From Rhodoblastus sp963828185 (GTDB taxonomy: Bacteria > Pseudomonadota > Alphaproteobacteria > Rhizobiales > Beijerinckiaceae): a DNA stretch of 64,000 nt. Shown here piece after piece: positions 1 through 10,032 of this stretch; position 1 is the first letter of the stretch; the number at the start of each line of letters is the position of its first letter. Made by a program: the position numbers and the translations under genes. The stretch covers positions 256,649 to 320,648 of the forward strand of contig CAWHDV010000015.1 in the NCBI GenBank assembly GCA_963828185.1, given 5' to 3'. Under the pieces are notes generated by a model, which was given only the letters and a program-made list of their open reading frames with translations, made no database searches and was not told where the DNA came from.

Positions 1-561
1 GGCGAGATCGCCGATTTCAGTCGCGGCGTCGGCGCTGTCGCAACCTATGGCGAAGCCGCCCAGGCCGTGCGCAAGGCCGCTCATGCGGCTCTCCTCAAGG
101 CTGAAGAGGACCTCGCGCGCCTGCGCTTCAATCGCTGCGTCGCCCAAGTCTATGACCTCGCCAATCAATTGACTACGCATCTGGCGAATGTGGAGAGCGA
201 GACGGCGGGCGAGGATCTCAAGAGCGCGTTCGGCGAGGCGGGACAGATCCTGACCCATCTTTTCGCGCCCATGATGCCGCATCTCGGCGAAGAATGCTGG
301 GCCGAACTGGGCGGCGATGTCCCGATCGCCGAATCGCCCTGGCCTCGGGCGGATCGTTCTCTTGTCGTCGATAACGTGCTAATGCTGCCGGTGCAGGTGA
401 ATGGAAAAAAGCGCGCCGATCTCGCCATCGGTCGCGACGCCAACCAAAGCGACATCGAAGCGGCGGTGCTGGCGCTGGACGGCGTCCAGCGCGCGTTGGA
501 AGGCAGAAAACCCAAAAAAATTATTGTCGTGCCGCAAAGGATCGTCAATGTCGTCGTCTAG
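1..561 (+). CDS. leuS: Leucyl-tRNA synthetase, C-terminal part (5' end outside window)
   Basis: The open frame runs in from the window edge and stops at 559-561, leaving about 186 C-terminal residues. It shows the anticodon-binding helical domain (FNRCVAQVYDLANQL, then MMPHLGEECWAELG) and the C-terminal LeuS domain (WPRAD, LPVQVNGKKRADL, and the terminal KKIIVVPQRIVNVVV, which contacts the tRNA elbow). The catalytic HIGH and KMSKS parts lie upstream of the window. The enzyme charges tRNA-Leu in the cytoplasm. It is followed by lptE and holA on the same strand, the usual alphaproteobacterial leuS-lptE-holA order. Identification rests on family motifs and this context. Confidence 0.93.
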   Translation, partial: GEIADFSRGVGAVATYGEAAQAVRKAAHAALLKAEEDLARLRFNRCVAQVYDLANQLTTHLANVESETAGEDLKSAFGEAGQILTHLFAPMMPHLGEECWAELGGDVPIAESPWPRADRSLVVDNVLMLPVQVNGKKRADLAIGRDANQSDIEAAVLALDGVQRALEGRKPKKIIVVPQRIVNVVV

Positions 562-562
562 C

Positions 563-1081
563 ATGGAGCAAAAGCCCAAAGTCATGCGATCGATCGGCGC
601 GCTTGGGTTGGCGCTCGGTCTGTCTGGCTGTGTCCAGCCATTGTACGGGCCGACACTGGGCGGCGGTTCCGTCGCCACGGAAATGCAGGCCATCAAAATC
701 GATCCGATTCCCGAGCGACTCGGCCATTACGTCGAAAACGAGCTTATTTTCGCGCTTAACGGCACAGGATCCTCGCCGACGCCGAAATACCGCCTCGAGG
801 TCCATCTGCACGAGCGCATGTCGACGCCCATCATCAATACGTTCACCGGGCAGGCCGAAGCGGGCGATATCAACGTCGACGCCGATTACAAGCTGCTGCC
901 GATCGCTGGCGGCGGCGCGCCGATCGCCACGGGAAACGTCACGAATTACGTCGTCTACGATCGGACGACGCAACGGCTTTCCAATTTCCGGGCCGCGCGC
1001 GACACGGAAATTCGCAATGCGAAAGTGCTTGCCGACCAGATTCGGACCCGTATCGCCGCCGCACTGGCCACGCGCAGCTAG
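563..1081 (+). CDS. lptE: LPS-assembly lipoprotein LptE
   Basis: A 172-residue protein with a lipoprotein signal: hydrophobic ALGLALGL then lipobox LSGC, with the lipidated Cys about 21 residues from the chosen start. LptE plugs LptD in the outer membrane and helps deliver LPS to the cell surface. I chose ATG 563; in-frame ATGs at 548 (overlapping the leuS stop) and 584 are alternatives, and 584 would give a more compact signal peptide. The mature part has the YRLEVHL and TNYVVYDRTTQR pattern of short LptE proteins. Its place between leuS and holA is diagnostic in this group. The gene probably belongs to one operon with its neighbours (holA starts 3 bases after its stop). Confidence 0.85.
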   Translation: MEQKPKVMRSIGALGLALGLSGCVQPLYGPTLGGGSVATEMQAIKIDPIPERLGHYVENELIFALNGTGSSPTPKYRLEVHLHERMSTPIINTFTGQAEAGDINVDADYKLLPIAGGGAPIATGNVTNYVVYDRTTQRLSNFRAARDTEIRNAKVLADQIRTRIAAALATRS

Positions 1082-1083
1082 CC

Positions 1084-2115
1084 ATGGCCGCCATTTCGCA
1101 CCAGGATGCCGACCGGTATCTGCTGCGGCGCAACAGCGATCATTTTCTTTTCCTCGTGTTCGGCGCTGACCAGGGTCTTGTTTTTGAACGTCGGCAAAAA
1201 CTGATCCACGCGGCGATCGGCGATGAAGCAAAGGCCTTGCAGCTGACCGAATTCGCCGGTGACGCTGTCGCGTCCGACCCGCTCATCCTTATCGACGAGG
1301 CAAATGCGATTGGCCTGTTCGGCGGCTCGCGCCGCGCCATTCGTATTCAGGCGGGCGGAAAATCGCTGTTGCCAGCCCTCGAATTGATCGCCCAGGCCCC
1401 GCCTGCGGACTGTCTCATCATCATCGAAGCCGGAGACCTGAAGCGCGACGCCGTCTTGCGGAAATGGACGGAAAAGCAATCCTTTGCGGCGTCAATCGAA
1501 TGCCGCGGCGACGACGCCAGGGATGTCCAGCGCTTGATCGACGCAGAGCTGCAGGCGATGAATCTTTCGATCGCTCCCAATGCGCGCGATGCGCTCGGCG
1601 CAATGCTGGGCGAGGATCGTCTGTCGACGCGCTCGGAACTCGGAAAATTGACGCTCTACGCCCAGGGCCAGGGCGTGGTCACGCTGGAGCACATCAACGA
1701 AATTCTGCACGACGCCTCGGCCCTCAGTGTGGACGCCGCCATATCCGCGATGTTCTCGGGCCGTCCGGCCCAGACCGTCGGACTGCTGAACCGCGCTTTG
1801 AATATGGGCGTCGACATCCAGATGATGGTCGCCGCGGCCTTGCGCTATGCGCTGGCCCTGCATCGATACCAAGCCGAAATTGATGGCGGCGCTTCCTTTG
1901 ACGACAACCTGCAAATGCTTTTACGCCAATTCAACGGATATGGCCGGAAAGCGGAAATAGCGTCGCACCTCAGGCAAGTGCCGCTCGCGAAACTCGAGCT
2001 GATCGTGGCGGCGTTGAACAATGCGGTCAAGTCGACCAGGCAGAGCAATTTTCTTGGCGAAGAGCGCGTGACGAGACTTTTCCTGTCCCTGGCGACTTCA
2101 CTAAGACGCGCCTGA
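1084..2115 (+). CDS. holA: DNA polymerase III subunit delta
   Basis: A 343-residue protein of normal HolA length. Delta opens the beta sliding clamp within the clamp-loader complex. It has the AAA+-like N-terminal fold (DHFLFLVFGADQGLVFERRQKL), a central ALELIAQAPPADCLIIIEAGDLKR segment matching the degenerate ATPase core, and the C-terminal collar domain (LNRALNMGVDIQMMVAAALRYALALHRYQ). The gene begins 3 bases after the lptE stop, which suggests translational coupling. It converges on parB, with 44 bases between the two stop codons. Confidence 0.9.
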   Translation: MAAISHQDADRYLLRRNSDHFLFLVFGADQGLVFERRQKLIHAAIGDEAKALQLTEFAGDAVASDPLILIDEANAIGLFGGSRRAIRIQAGGKSLLPALELIAQAPPADCLIIIEAGDLKRDAVLRKWTEKQSFAASIECRGDDARDVQRLIDAELQAMNLSIAPNARDALGAMLGEDRLSTRSELGKLTLYAQGQGVVTLEHINEILHDASALSVDAAISAMFSGRPAQTVGLLNRALNMGVDIQMMVAAALRYALALHRYQAEIDGGASFDDNLQMLLRQFNGYGRKAEIASHLRQVPLAKLELIVAALNNAVKSTRQSNFLGEERVTRLFLSLATSLRRA

Positions 2116-2159
2116 ATTCACGCTGTCACGCCACCAACGGCGACGCGAGGCGCGGCTGA

Positions 2160-3023
2160 TCACCCCTGCAGCCGTTTGCACAAGAGGTCGAGTTGCTCAA
2201 GCGACTTGTACTGGATGCGAAGGTCGCCCATTTCGCCGCGATGCGCAATTTTCACGCTCAACCCGAGCAGGTCGGTCAGCAGTTTTTCCAGCGCCCTGGT
2301 ATCGGCGTCCTTCTCGATCTCAACCTTGTCTTTGGATTTTTTCTCGACCGGCGCATCTTGAGCAAGCTTTTCGACGTCACGAACCGTCAAGCCTTCCTCG
2401 ACGATCTGGCGCGCCATTTTTTCGGGATGCTGGACAGACAACAAGGCGCGGGCGTGCCCCGCGGATATGCTGCCATCGATGAGATATTTCTTTGCTTCAT
2501 CGGGCAGCTTCAGGAGACGAAGCGTATTTGCGACATGGCTGCGGCTCTTGCCAATAATCTTGGCGAGATCGGCATGGTTATACGAAAACTCCGCCGTTAG
2601 CCGTTCATAGCCCTGCGCCTCTTCCAAGGCGTTCAAATCCGAGCGCTGGACATTTTCGATGATTGCGAATTCCAGCGACTGGCGATCATCGGCCTCCACG
2701 ACAACAATCGGGACCTCGTGCAGGCCCACGCGCTGCGCGGCCCGCCACCGGCGTTCGCCCGCGATGATTTCGTAGACATTGGTCATGCCGGCGAGATTGC
2801 GCACCAGGATCGGCTGGATGATCCCCCGCTCCCGAATGGAATCCGCCAATTCCTGCAACCCCGCCTCGTCGAAACCCTGACGCGGATTGCGGGGATTGGG
2901 TCGGAGAAACTCGATCGGCGCCTTTTTTTGCGTCTGTTCGACCACACCCGCGTCCATCGACGACAAATCGCCAATCAGCGCCGCCAACCCCCGCCCCAAT
3001 CGCGTCCGCGCCTCATCAGCCAT
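2160..3023 (-). CDS. parB: Chromosome-partitioning protein ParB
   Basis: A 287-residue ParB. Residues ~36-125 form the ParB/Srx N-terminal domain, with the CTP-binding GERRWRAAQ box. Residues ~130-220 contain the KorB-type helix-turn-helix (SYNHADLAKIIGKSRSHVANTLRLLKLP). The last ~60 residues are the dimerisation domain. ParB loads at parS and spreads as a CTP-dependent clamp, feeding ParA-driven origin segregation and SMC loading. Two parS-type sites lie at 4299 and 7939 within this window. parA lies just upstream on the same strand (140-base gap). Confidence 0.95.
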   Translation of the reverse strand: MADEARTRLGRGLAALIGDLSSMDAGVVEQTQKKAPIEFLRPNPRNPRQGFDEAGLQELADSIRERGIIQPILVRNLAGMTNVYEIIAGERRWRAAQRVGLHEVPIVVVEADDRQSLEFAIIENVQRSDLNALEEAQGYERLTAEFSYNHADLAKIIGKSRSHVANTLRLLKLPDEAKKYLIDGSISAGHARALLSVQHPEKMARQIVEEGLTVRDVEKLAQDAPVEKKSKDKVEIEKDADTRALEKLLTDLLGLSVKIAHRGEMGDLRIQYKSLEQLDLLCKRLQG

Positions 3024-3163
3024 GTTCGGTCCTCTTCTTTTATATTGGGCGTCAGCGCCGATCGTTTGTAACTTGTAACGTGCGGATGCAGGCCGTCAGT
3101 CCGGCGCCGCTCTTGCGACCGACTTGTGATCGTCGAGACCAGCAGCGGCTTGGTGAAAATCCT

Positions 3164-3982
3164 TCAAGCCGCCCGCAAATTTCGTTCGCGCTGGATGACT
3201 TCGGAGGCCAGCTTCAGATAGGCCTGCGATCCGTTGCATTTCAAATCGTAGAGCAATACCGGCTTCCCATAAGACGGGGCCTCGGAAACTCGGACGTTGC
3301 GCGGAATGACAGTGTCATAGACCTTGTCGCCGAGAAAGGCGCGCACGTCGGCGACCACTTGACCCGCCAGGTTATTGCGCGAATCAAACATCGTCAGGAC
3401 GACGCCGTGGATGGTCAATCCGGGGTTGAGGCTTCGCTTGACCTGCTCCACCGTCGAGAGAAGCTGAGACAGGCCCTCAAGCGCAAAAAACTCGCATTGC
3501 AGCGGGACGAGCACGCTATTGCTGGCGGCAAGCGCGTTGATAGTCAGCAAGTTGAGCGACGGAGGGCAGTCGATGAGAACATAGGTGATCCGCTCGCCAT
3601 TCGGCAGGAAGCCCCGACCCGCCATCGCCCGCAAGGCGTTCCGCAAACGGTAGCTACGGTCTTTCTGATCGGCGATCGCGAGCTCGACACCGAGAAGATC
3701 AAGCGTCGAAGGGGCGACATAAAGCCTGGGCACCGCGGTCGGCTGCACCGCCGCATCGAGCGTCCGCTCGCCGGTCATCACCTCGAAGGTCGAGACCTTG
3801 CGGTGCTTGCGATCAATTCCCAAACCGGTCGAGGCATTGCCCTGGGGATCCAGATCGATGATCAGGACCGTCTCGCCGATGGCGGCCAAAGCCGTGCCGA
3901 GGTTGATCGCGGTCGTCGTCTTGCCCACGCCGCCCTTCTGGTTGGCAAGAACAAGGACGCGCATCTGGTCCTGATTTTCCAT
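3164..3982 (-). CDS. parA: Chromosome-partitioning ATPase ParA
   Basis: A 272-residue protein with the deviant Walker A box KGGVGKTTTAINLG near residues 16-29, Walker B DLDPQGNAST and the switch region LIDCPPSLNLLTINAL. It binds nucleoid DNA as an ATP dimer and moves ParB-parS complexes. The frame is open further upstream to 4051, but I chose ATG 3982 (MENQDQMRVLVL): it lies just after the rsmG stop (3993), and the extra residues would overlap rsmG and are not conserved-looking. It lies between rsmG and parB, the standard arrangement. Confidence 0.95.
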   Translation of the reverse strand: MENQDQMRVLVLANQKGGVGKTTTAINLGTALAAIGETVLIIDLDPQGNASTGLGIDRKHRKVSTFEVMTGERTLDAAVQPTAVPRLYVAPSTLDLLGVELAIADQKDRSYRLRNALRAMAGRGFLPNGERITYVLIDCPPSLNLLTINALAASNSVLVPLQCEFFALEGLSQLLSTVEQVKRSLNPGLTIHGVVLTMFDSRNNLAGQVVADVRAFLGDKVYDTVIPRNVRVSEAPSYGKPVLLYDLKCNGSQAYLKLASEVIQRERNLRAA

Positions 3983-3992
3983 TTGAATACCC

Positions 3993-4639
3993 TTAAACGG
4001 ATCGCGTTTGAGAGTCGTACCCGCGAACAATGACAATTCTTGCCTCGGCATCCGTCAAGCTGTCGGCGAGCGTGAAGGTCAGGCTATCGTCGCCAGACGC
4101 CGCGGTCAATTCGCCTGACAGGCCTTTCCCCTTCATAAACAGGCCAAGCGCGCCTTTTTCCAGCGCCGGACGCGCATAGCGAACCAGCGTTTCGAGGGGC
4201 GCCAAGGCGCGAGCCGATACGATATCGAAACGGGTCTGCAAAACTAGCTGGGGCAAGACCTGCTCGATCCGACCGACATGGATTGCGGCATCGGTTTGTG
4301 TTTCACGTGAAACTTCACGCAAGAAAGCAGCCTTGCGCTTGTCGGCCTCGATCAGATGCACCATCTGCGCTGCGCCGCCCGCCGCGATCGCGACAACCAG
4401 GCCCGGAAAACCGCCGCCTGAGCCCAGGTCTACCCAATTTCGCCATTCGCCCGCCAAAGGCAATAATTGCAAGGAATCGGCGAAATGCCGCAGCCAAAGA
4501 TCATCGAGGGTCGAAGGCCCGACCAGATTAATCTTTTTCTGCCATTTCGCCAGCAACTCGCCGTAGATCGCCAGTCGCCCGCGACAATCCGTGCCAAGAT
4601 TCTGCAACTGATTCTGCAACAAGGCGGATTCGATATCGG

Positions 4640-4643
<4 letters not shown>
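3993..4643 (-). CDS. rsmG: 16S rRNA (guanine-N7)-methyltransferase RsmG (GidB)
   Basis: About 216 residues from a TTG start at 4643. It shows the SAM-binding VDLGSGGGFPGLVVAI motif, preceded by LRHFADSLQLLPL, and matches RsmG, which methylates G527 of 16S rRNA (loss is linked to streptomycin resistance). The frame is open to 4700, but that extension overlaps the 3' end of mnmG. A TTG start overlapping the mnmG TGA (TTGA) gives a normal N-terminus (TDIESALL). The mnmG-rsmG-parA-parB order is classical. A 15/16 parS sequence (4299-4314) lies inside the coding region. Confidence 0.93.
4299..4314. promoter_or_regulatory. parS-like ParB-binding site inside rsmG
   Basis: TGTTTCACGTGAAACT matches the 16-bp parS consensus (TGTTTCACGTGAAACA) at 15 of 16 positions and keeps the palindromic TTTCACGTGAAA core. 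It lies in coding sequence less than 1 kb upstream of parA/parB. A random match this close is very unlikely, and a second, perfect copy lies at 7939. Confidence 0.88.
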
Positions 4644-6539
<1,896 letters not shown>

Positions 6540-6554
6540 TCATGGCGAATCCGA

Positions 6555-7910
6555 TTATTTTCCAATGCAGAAGCGCGAAAACAGCTGATCGAGAACATCC
6601 TCGACCCCGACCTTCCCTACCAAGCTTTCCAGCGAAAAGCACGCGCGTCGAAAATCTTCCGCGAGAATTTCAAGCGGCGCGCTCTGGTCAAGGGCGGATG
6701 ACAGCGCTTCATGGGCCATTCGTAAGGCAAAAAGCTGGCGGTCATTGGCGACGATTAGCGACCCTTCCAGCGTCATGCTGTCGTGCGCAAAGACGCGCAT
6801 CCGCTCAAGCAACAAATCGCAATTGCGCCCGGTGGTCGCGGAAATGCTCAGTTCTGCCCCAGGCAGCTTCCTTTCAACCGCTTCGCCGATCGATTTGGCG
6901 GCTTTGTCCGCCTTGGTGCGGATCGACCATAGCGGCCGGCCAGCGAATTGCTCGGGAGGGGAATCTGCAAGCGCGCCCGATGGGGTGAGCCACAGGACAA
7001 GGTCGGCGAATTCGCCTTTTCTGATCGCCCGCGCAATGCCTTCCTGCTCGATGGGATCGTCGCTGGCATGGATACCCGCGGTATCGATCAAGTTTACCGG
7101 GAAGCCTCCAAGGTCGAGCTTGACCTCGATAAGGTCGCGAGTCGTGCCAGCCCGCTCGGAAACAATGGCGATATCCCGCTTGGCGATCGCGTTGAGCAAG
7201 GTGGATTTGCCCGCGTTCGGCGGACCCGCGATCAGGACGGTCATCCCCTCGCGCAACCGCTCAACCGCCGGGTTTGCAGCGGTCAGCGGCGTGAGCGCTT
7301 CGAGGATCTCGCGACAGATCGCTTGGACTTGACCTGCGATGGCGCGCGGTGCATCGGCTTCGTCGGAAAAGTCCAGCTCGCTTTCTATGAGAACCAGCGC
7401 ATCGACCAGGCGCGCGCGCCACTTATCGGCCTGCGCCCTTAATCCGCCTTCTGATTGCGCCATGGCGAGGCGCCTTTGTTGCTCGGTTTCCGATTCGATC
7501 AGATCGCCCAGGGCTTCGATCGCCATAAGATCGAGCCTGCCGTTTTCGAGCGCGCGGCGGGAAAATTCGCCGGGCTTTGCCGGCCGCAAATCAGGCAAGG
7601 CGCCAAGCGCGCCCAAGACCGCGACGATCACCGCGCGCGCGCCGTGAATGTGCAACTCGGCCCCATCTTCTCCGGTGAAGCTGTTCGGCCCGGGAAACCA
7701 GCACACCAGACCCTGATCGAGCGTCTCGCCATTGGCCGGATTGACGATCCGCCGCAACGCCGCGACGCGGGGGGCAGGCAAGGCGCCGACCAATGATTTT
7801 AGCGTCGCCTCGGCATCTGGCCCGGAGATCCGAATCACGGCGATCGCCGCCTTGCCCAGGCCGGAGGCCAAGGCAAAAATGGTTCGGCGCTCATCGAGAC
7901 CATAACCCAT
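6555..7910 (-). CDS. mnmE: tRNA modification GTPase MnmE (TrmE)
   Basis: A 451-residue protein. The N-terminal domain (residues 1-120) binds the folate cofactor. The inserted G domain has G1 GPPNAGKS, G3 DTAG and a weak G4 (RTKADK). The C-terminus FCIGK carries the Cys typical of MnmE. With MnmG it forms the heterotetramer that modifies wobble uridine of tRNAs. It lies 15 bases upstream of mnmG, so the two are likely cotranscribed. A perfect parS lies in its upstream gap. Confidence 0.95.
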   Translation of the reverse strand: MGYGLDERRTIFALASGLGKAAIAVIRISGPDAEATLKSLVGALPAPRVAALRRIVNPANGETLDQGLVCWFPGPNSFTGEDGAELHIHGARAVIVAVLGALGALPDLRPAKPGEFSRRALENGRLDLMAIEALGDLIESETEQQRRLAMAQSEGGLRAQADKWRARLVDALVLIESELDFSDEADAPRAIAGQVQAICREILEALTPLTAANPAVERLREGMTVLIAGPPNAGKSTLLNAIAKRDIAIVSERAGTTRDLIEVKLDLGGFPVNLIDTAGIHASDDPIEQEGIARAIRKGEFADLVLWLTPSGALADSPPEQFAGRPLWSIRTKADKAAKSIGEAVERKLPGAELSISATTGRNCDLLLERMRVFAHDSMTLEGSLIVANDRQLFALRMAHEALSSALDQSAPLEILAEDFRRACFSLESLVGKVGVEDVLDQLFSRFCIGK

Positions 7911-7938
7911 CTTGCATCCTCAGATAACGAAACGCCGA

Positions 7939-7954
7939 TGTTTCACGTGAAACA
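7939..7954. promoter_or_regulatory. Perfect parS site (ParB-binding centromere)
   Basis: TGTTTCACGTGAAACA is identical to the 16-bp parS consensus. It sits in the 79-base gap between mnmE and rho, about 5 kb from parB and about 7.5 kb from the candidate origin. A location near the origin is expected for parS. Confidence 0.95.
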
Positions 7955-7989
7955 CCGGCGTTAAAACAGCGTCAGGCGGCAGCCGCCGA

Positions 7990-9300
7990 TCAGGTGTTCA
8001 TCGAGTCGAAGAACGTCGCATTGCCCTTGGGAGTCTCGCGCAATTTGCCGAGCAGGAACTCGATGGCGTCGATAGTCCCCATCGGGTTGAGGATGCGCCG
8101 CAGGACGTACATTTTTTTCAAAATGTCGGCTGGAACCAGCAATTCTTCCTTGCGGGTGCCCGAGCGCGTAATGTCGATCGCCGGGAACACCCGCTTGTCC
8201 GCGACCTTGCGGTCGAGGATGATTTCCGAATTTCCGGTGCCCTTGAATTCTTCGAAAATCACTTCGTCCATGCGCGAACCGGTCTCGATCAGAGCTGTCG
8301 CTATGATCGTCAGCGACCCGCCTTCCTCGATATTACGAGCCGCGCCAAAGAACCGCTTCGGTCTCTGCAAGGCGTTGGCGTCAACGCCGCCGGTCAAGAC
8401 CTTGCCTGAAGACGGCACGACGGTGTTGTAGGCGCGGCCGAGACGCGTGATCGAGTCGAGCAGGATCACCACGTCCCGCCCGTGCTCGACCAATCTCTTG
8501 GCCTTTTCGATCACCATTTCCGCGACTTGGACATGCCGCACGGCCGGTTCGTCGAAAGTGGAGGAAACCACCTCGCCCTTAACCGAACGCTGCATGTCGG
8601 TGACTTCTTCCGGACGCTCGTCAATCAGCAAGACAATCAAATAGCACTCGGGGTGGTTGGTCGTGATCGACTGCGCGATATTTTGCAGGATCACCGTCTT
8701 GCCGGTCCGGGGAGGCGCCACAATCAGGGCGCGTTGGCCTTTGCCGATCGGTGAGACGATATCGATGACACGCGCCGACAGATCCTTGCGGGAAGGATCC
8801 TCGATCTCCAGTTTCAGGCGTTCATTCGGATAAAGAGGCGTCAGATTGTCGAAATGGACCTTGTGCCGCACTTTTTCCGGGTCTTCAAAATTGATCGAAT
8901 TGACCTTCAGGAGCGCGAAATAGCGTTCGCCTTCCTTGGGGCTCCAAATCAGCCCCTCGACCGTATCGCCAGTGCGCAAGCCGAAGCGGCGGATCTGCGA
9001 TGGCGAGACGTAGATATCATCGGGCCCGGCAAGATAGTTGGCGTCCGGCGCCCGCAGGAACCCGAAGCCGTCTTGCAGAACCTCAACGACGCCCTCGCCG
9101 ATAATCTCGATTTCACGGAAAGCGAGCTGCTTGAGAATGGCGAACATCAATTCCTGCTTGCGCATGATTGATGCATTTTCGACCTCATGCTCTTCCGCGA
9201 AGGCAAGCAATTCGGTCGGTGATTTCGCTTTCAAATCCTGAAGCTTGATCTCTCGCATCCGGATTTGGGTTTCGGTTTCGGTTTTTTCGATATCTGACAT
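7990..9300 (-). CDS. rho: Transcription termination factor Rho
   Basis: A 436-residue Rho. Residues ~10-55 are the N-terminal helical domain and ~60-140 the RNA-binding cold-shock domain (GFLRAPDANYL, DDIYVSPSQIRRFGLRTGD). The hexameric ATPase core has P-loop APPRTGKT and the Q/R-loop region. It is an RNA-dependent helicase that ends transcription. The start is ATG 9298-9300. The gene sits upstream of mnmE-mnmG on the same strand, with a parS in between. The upstream 190 bases (9301-9491) hold no other gene and presumably its leader, which in other bacteria is often autoregulated. Confidence 0.97.
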   Translation of the reverse strand: MSDIEKTETETQIRMREIKLQDLKAKSPTELLAFAEEHEVENASIMRKQELMFAILKQLAFREIEIIGEGVVEVLQDGFGFLRAPDANYLAGPDDIYVSPSQIRRFGLRTGDTVEGLIWSPKEGERYFALLKVNSINFEDPEKVRHKVHFDNLTPLYPNERLKLEIEDPSRKDLSARVIDIVSPIGKGQRALIVAPPRTGKTVILQNIAQSITTNHPECYLIVLLIDERPEEVTDMQRSVKGEVVSSTFDEPAVRHVQVAEMVIEKAKRLVEHGRDVVILLDSITRLGRAYNTVVPSSGKVLTGGVDANALQRPKRFFGAARNIEEGGSLTIIATALIETGSRMDEVIFEEFKGTGNSEIILDRKVADKRVFPAIDITRSGTRKEELLVPADILKKMYVLRRILNPMGTIDAIEFLLGKLRETPKGNATFFDSMNT

Positions 9301-9491
9301 GGGGCGGCGCGCCCTTCTGCAATGGGGGAAGAGGTCAATCGGCGGCGGGGAACGCGCCTCTTGCCCAGAGCGCCGTTGAAGGCGGAGAATGGCAAGCGAT
9401 TGAATTGAGGAGAGGACGCGAGCGTAGCGCGTTTCGACGCCCTCGACAAGACAGCGCGTGAAGAAACGACGGATATCTTCGGCTCAGGCAG

Positions 9492-10028
9492 TCAATCGGC
9501 GGCCTTCAAAACCAGCGGAAGACCGGCGGCGACAAAGGTGACACTGTGACATGCTTGCGCCATCGCCTGGTTCAAGCGTCCCTGCGCGTCGCGAAACGCG
9601 CGTCCCAGCGATGTCTCCGGGACCAGGCCCAGACCAATTTCGTTGGAAACGAAAATAACAGGGCCTGCGAGCCCGCTGACGCATCGCGCGAGCTTCGACC
9701 CTTCGCGCGAAAGGTCTTGTTGCGCAAAACACAAATTCGAAAGCCAAAGCGTGAGGCAATCCACGACCACGATCCGCCCCGGACCGGCTGCGCTCGTCAA
9801 GTCGCCGACGAGATCGCTGGTTGCTTCGATGACATGCCATTCCGGTCCGCGTTCGGCTTGATGCAGCGCGATTCTTGCCCGCATTTCCGCATCTTCGGCC
9901 TTGGCCGTCACAATCATCGCCTTTTCGAGACCGGTTTTCCCAGCCTCCGCAAGCGCATAAGCCGTCTTGCCAGATCGCGCCCCGCCAAGAACAAGGTGGC
10001 TTCCGCAGATTGCCCGATCTTCGGCCAC
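9492..10028 (-). CDS. cobU: Adenosylcobinamide kinase / adenosylcobinamide-phosphate guanylyltransferase
   Basis: A 178-residue protein (CobU/CobP) that phosphorylates adenosylcobinamide and adds GMP late in cobalamin (B12) assembly. It shows P-loop GGARSGKT at residues ~15-22, the WHVIEATSDL region and the VVVDCLTLWLSNL segment typical of the family. It starts 4 bases after the dnaA stop on the same strand, an unusual neighbour for dnaA and probably cotranscribed with it. No other B12 genes are in the window. Confidence 0.92.
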   Translation of the reverse strand: MAEDRAICGSHLVLGGARSGKTAYALAEAGKTGLEKAMIVTAKAEDAEMRARIALHQAERGPEWHVIEATSDLVGDLTSAAGPGRIVVVDCLTLWLSNLCFAQQDLSREGSKLARCVSGLAGPVIFVSNEIGLGLVPETSLGRAFRDAQGRLNQAMAQACHSVTFVAAGLPLVLKAAD

Positions 10029-10032
10029 GTCT

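Noticed and set aside
3080..4033. 317-codon + strand frame opposite parA
   Set aside because: Antisense shadow; parA has complete motifs.
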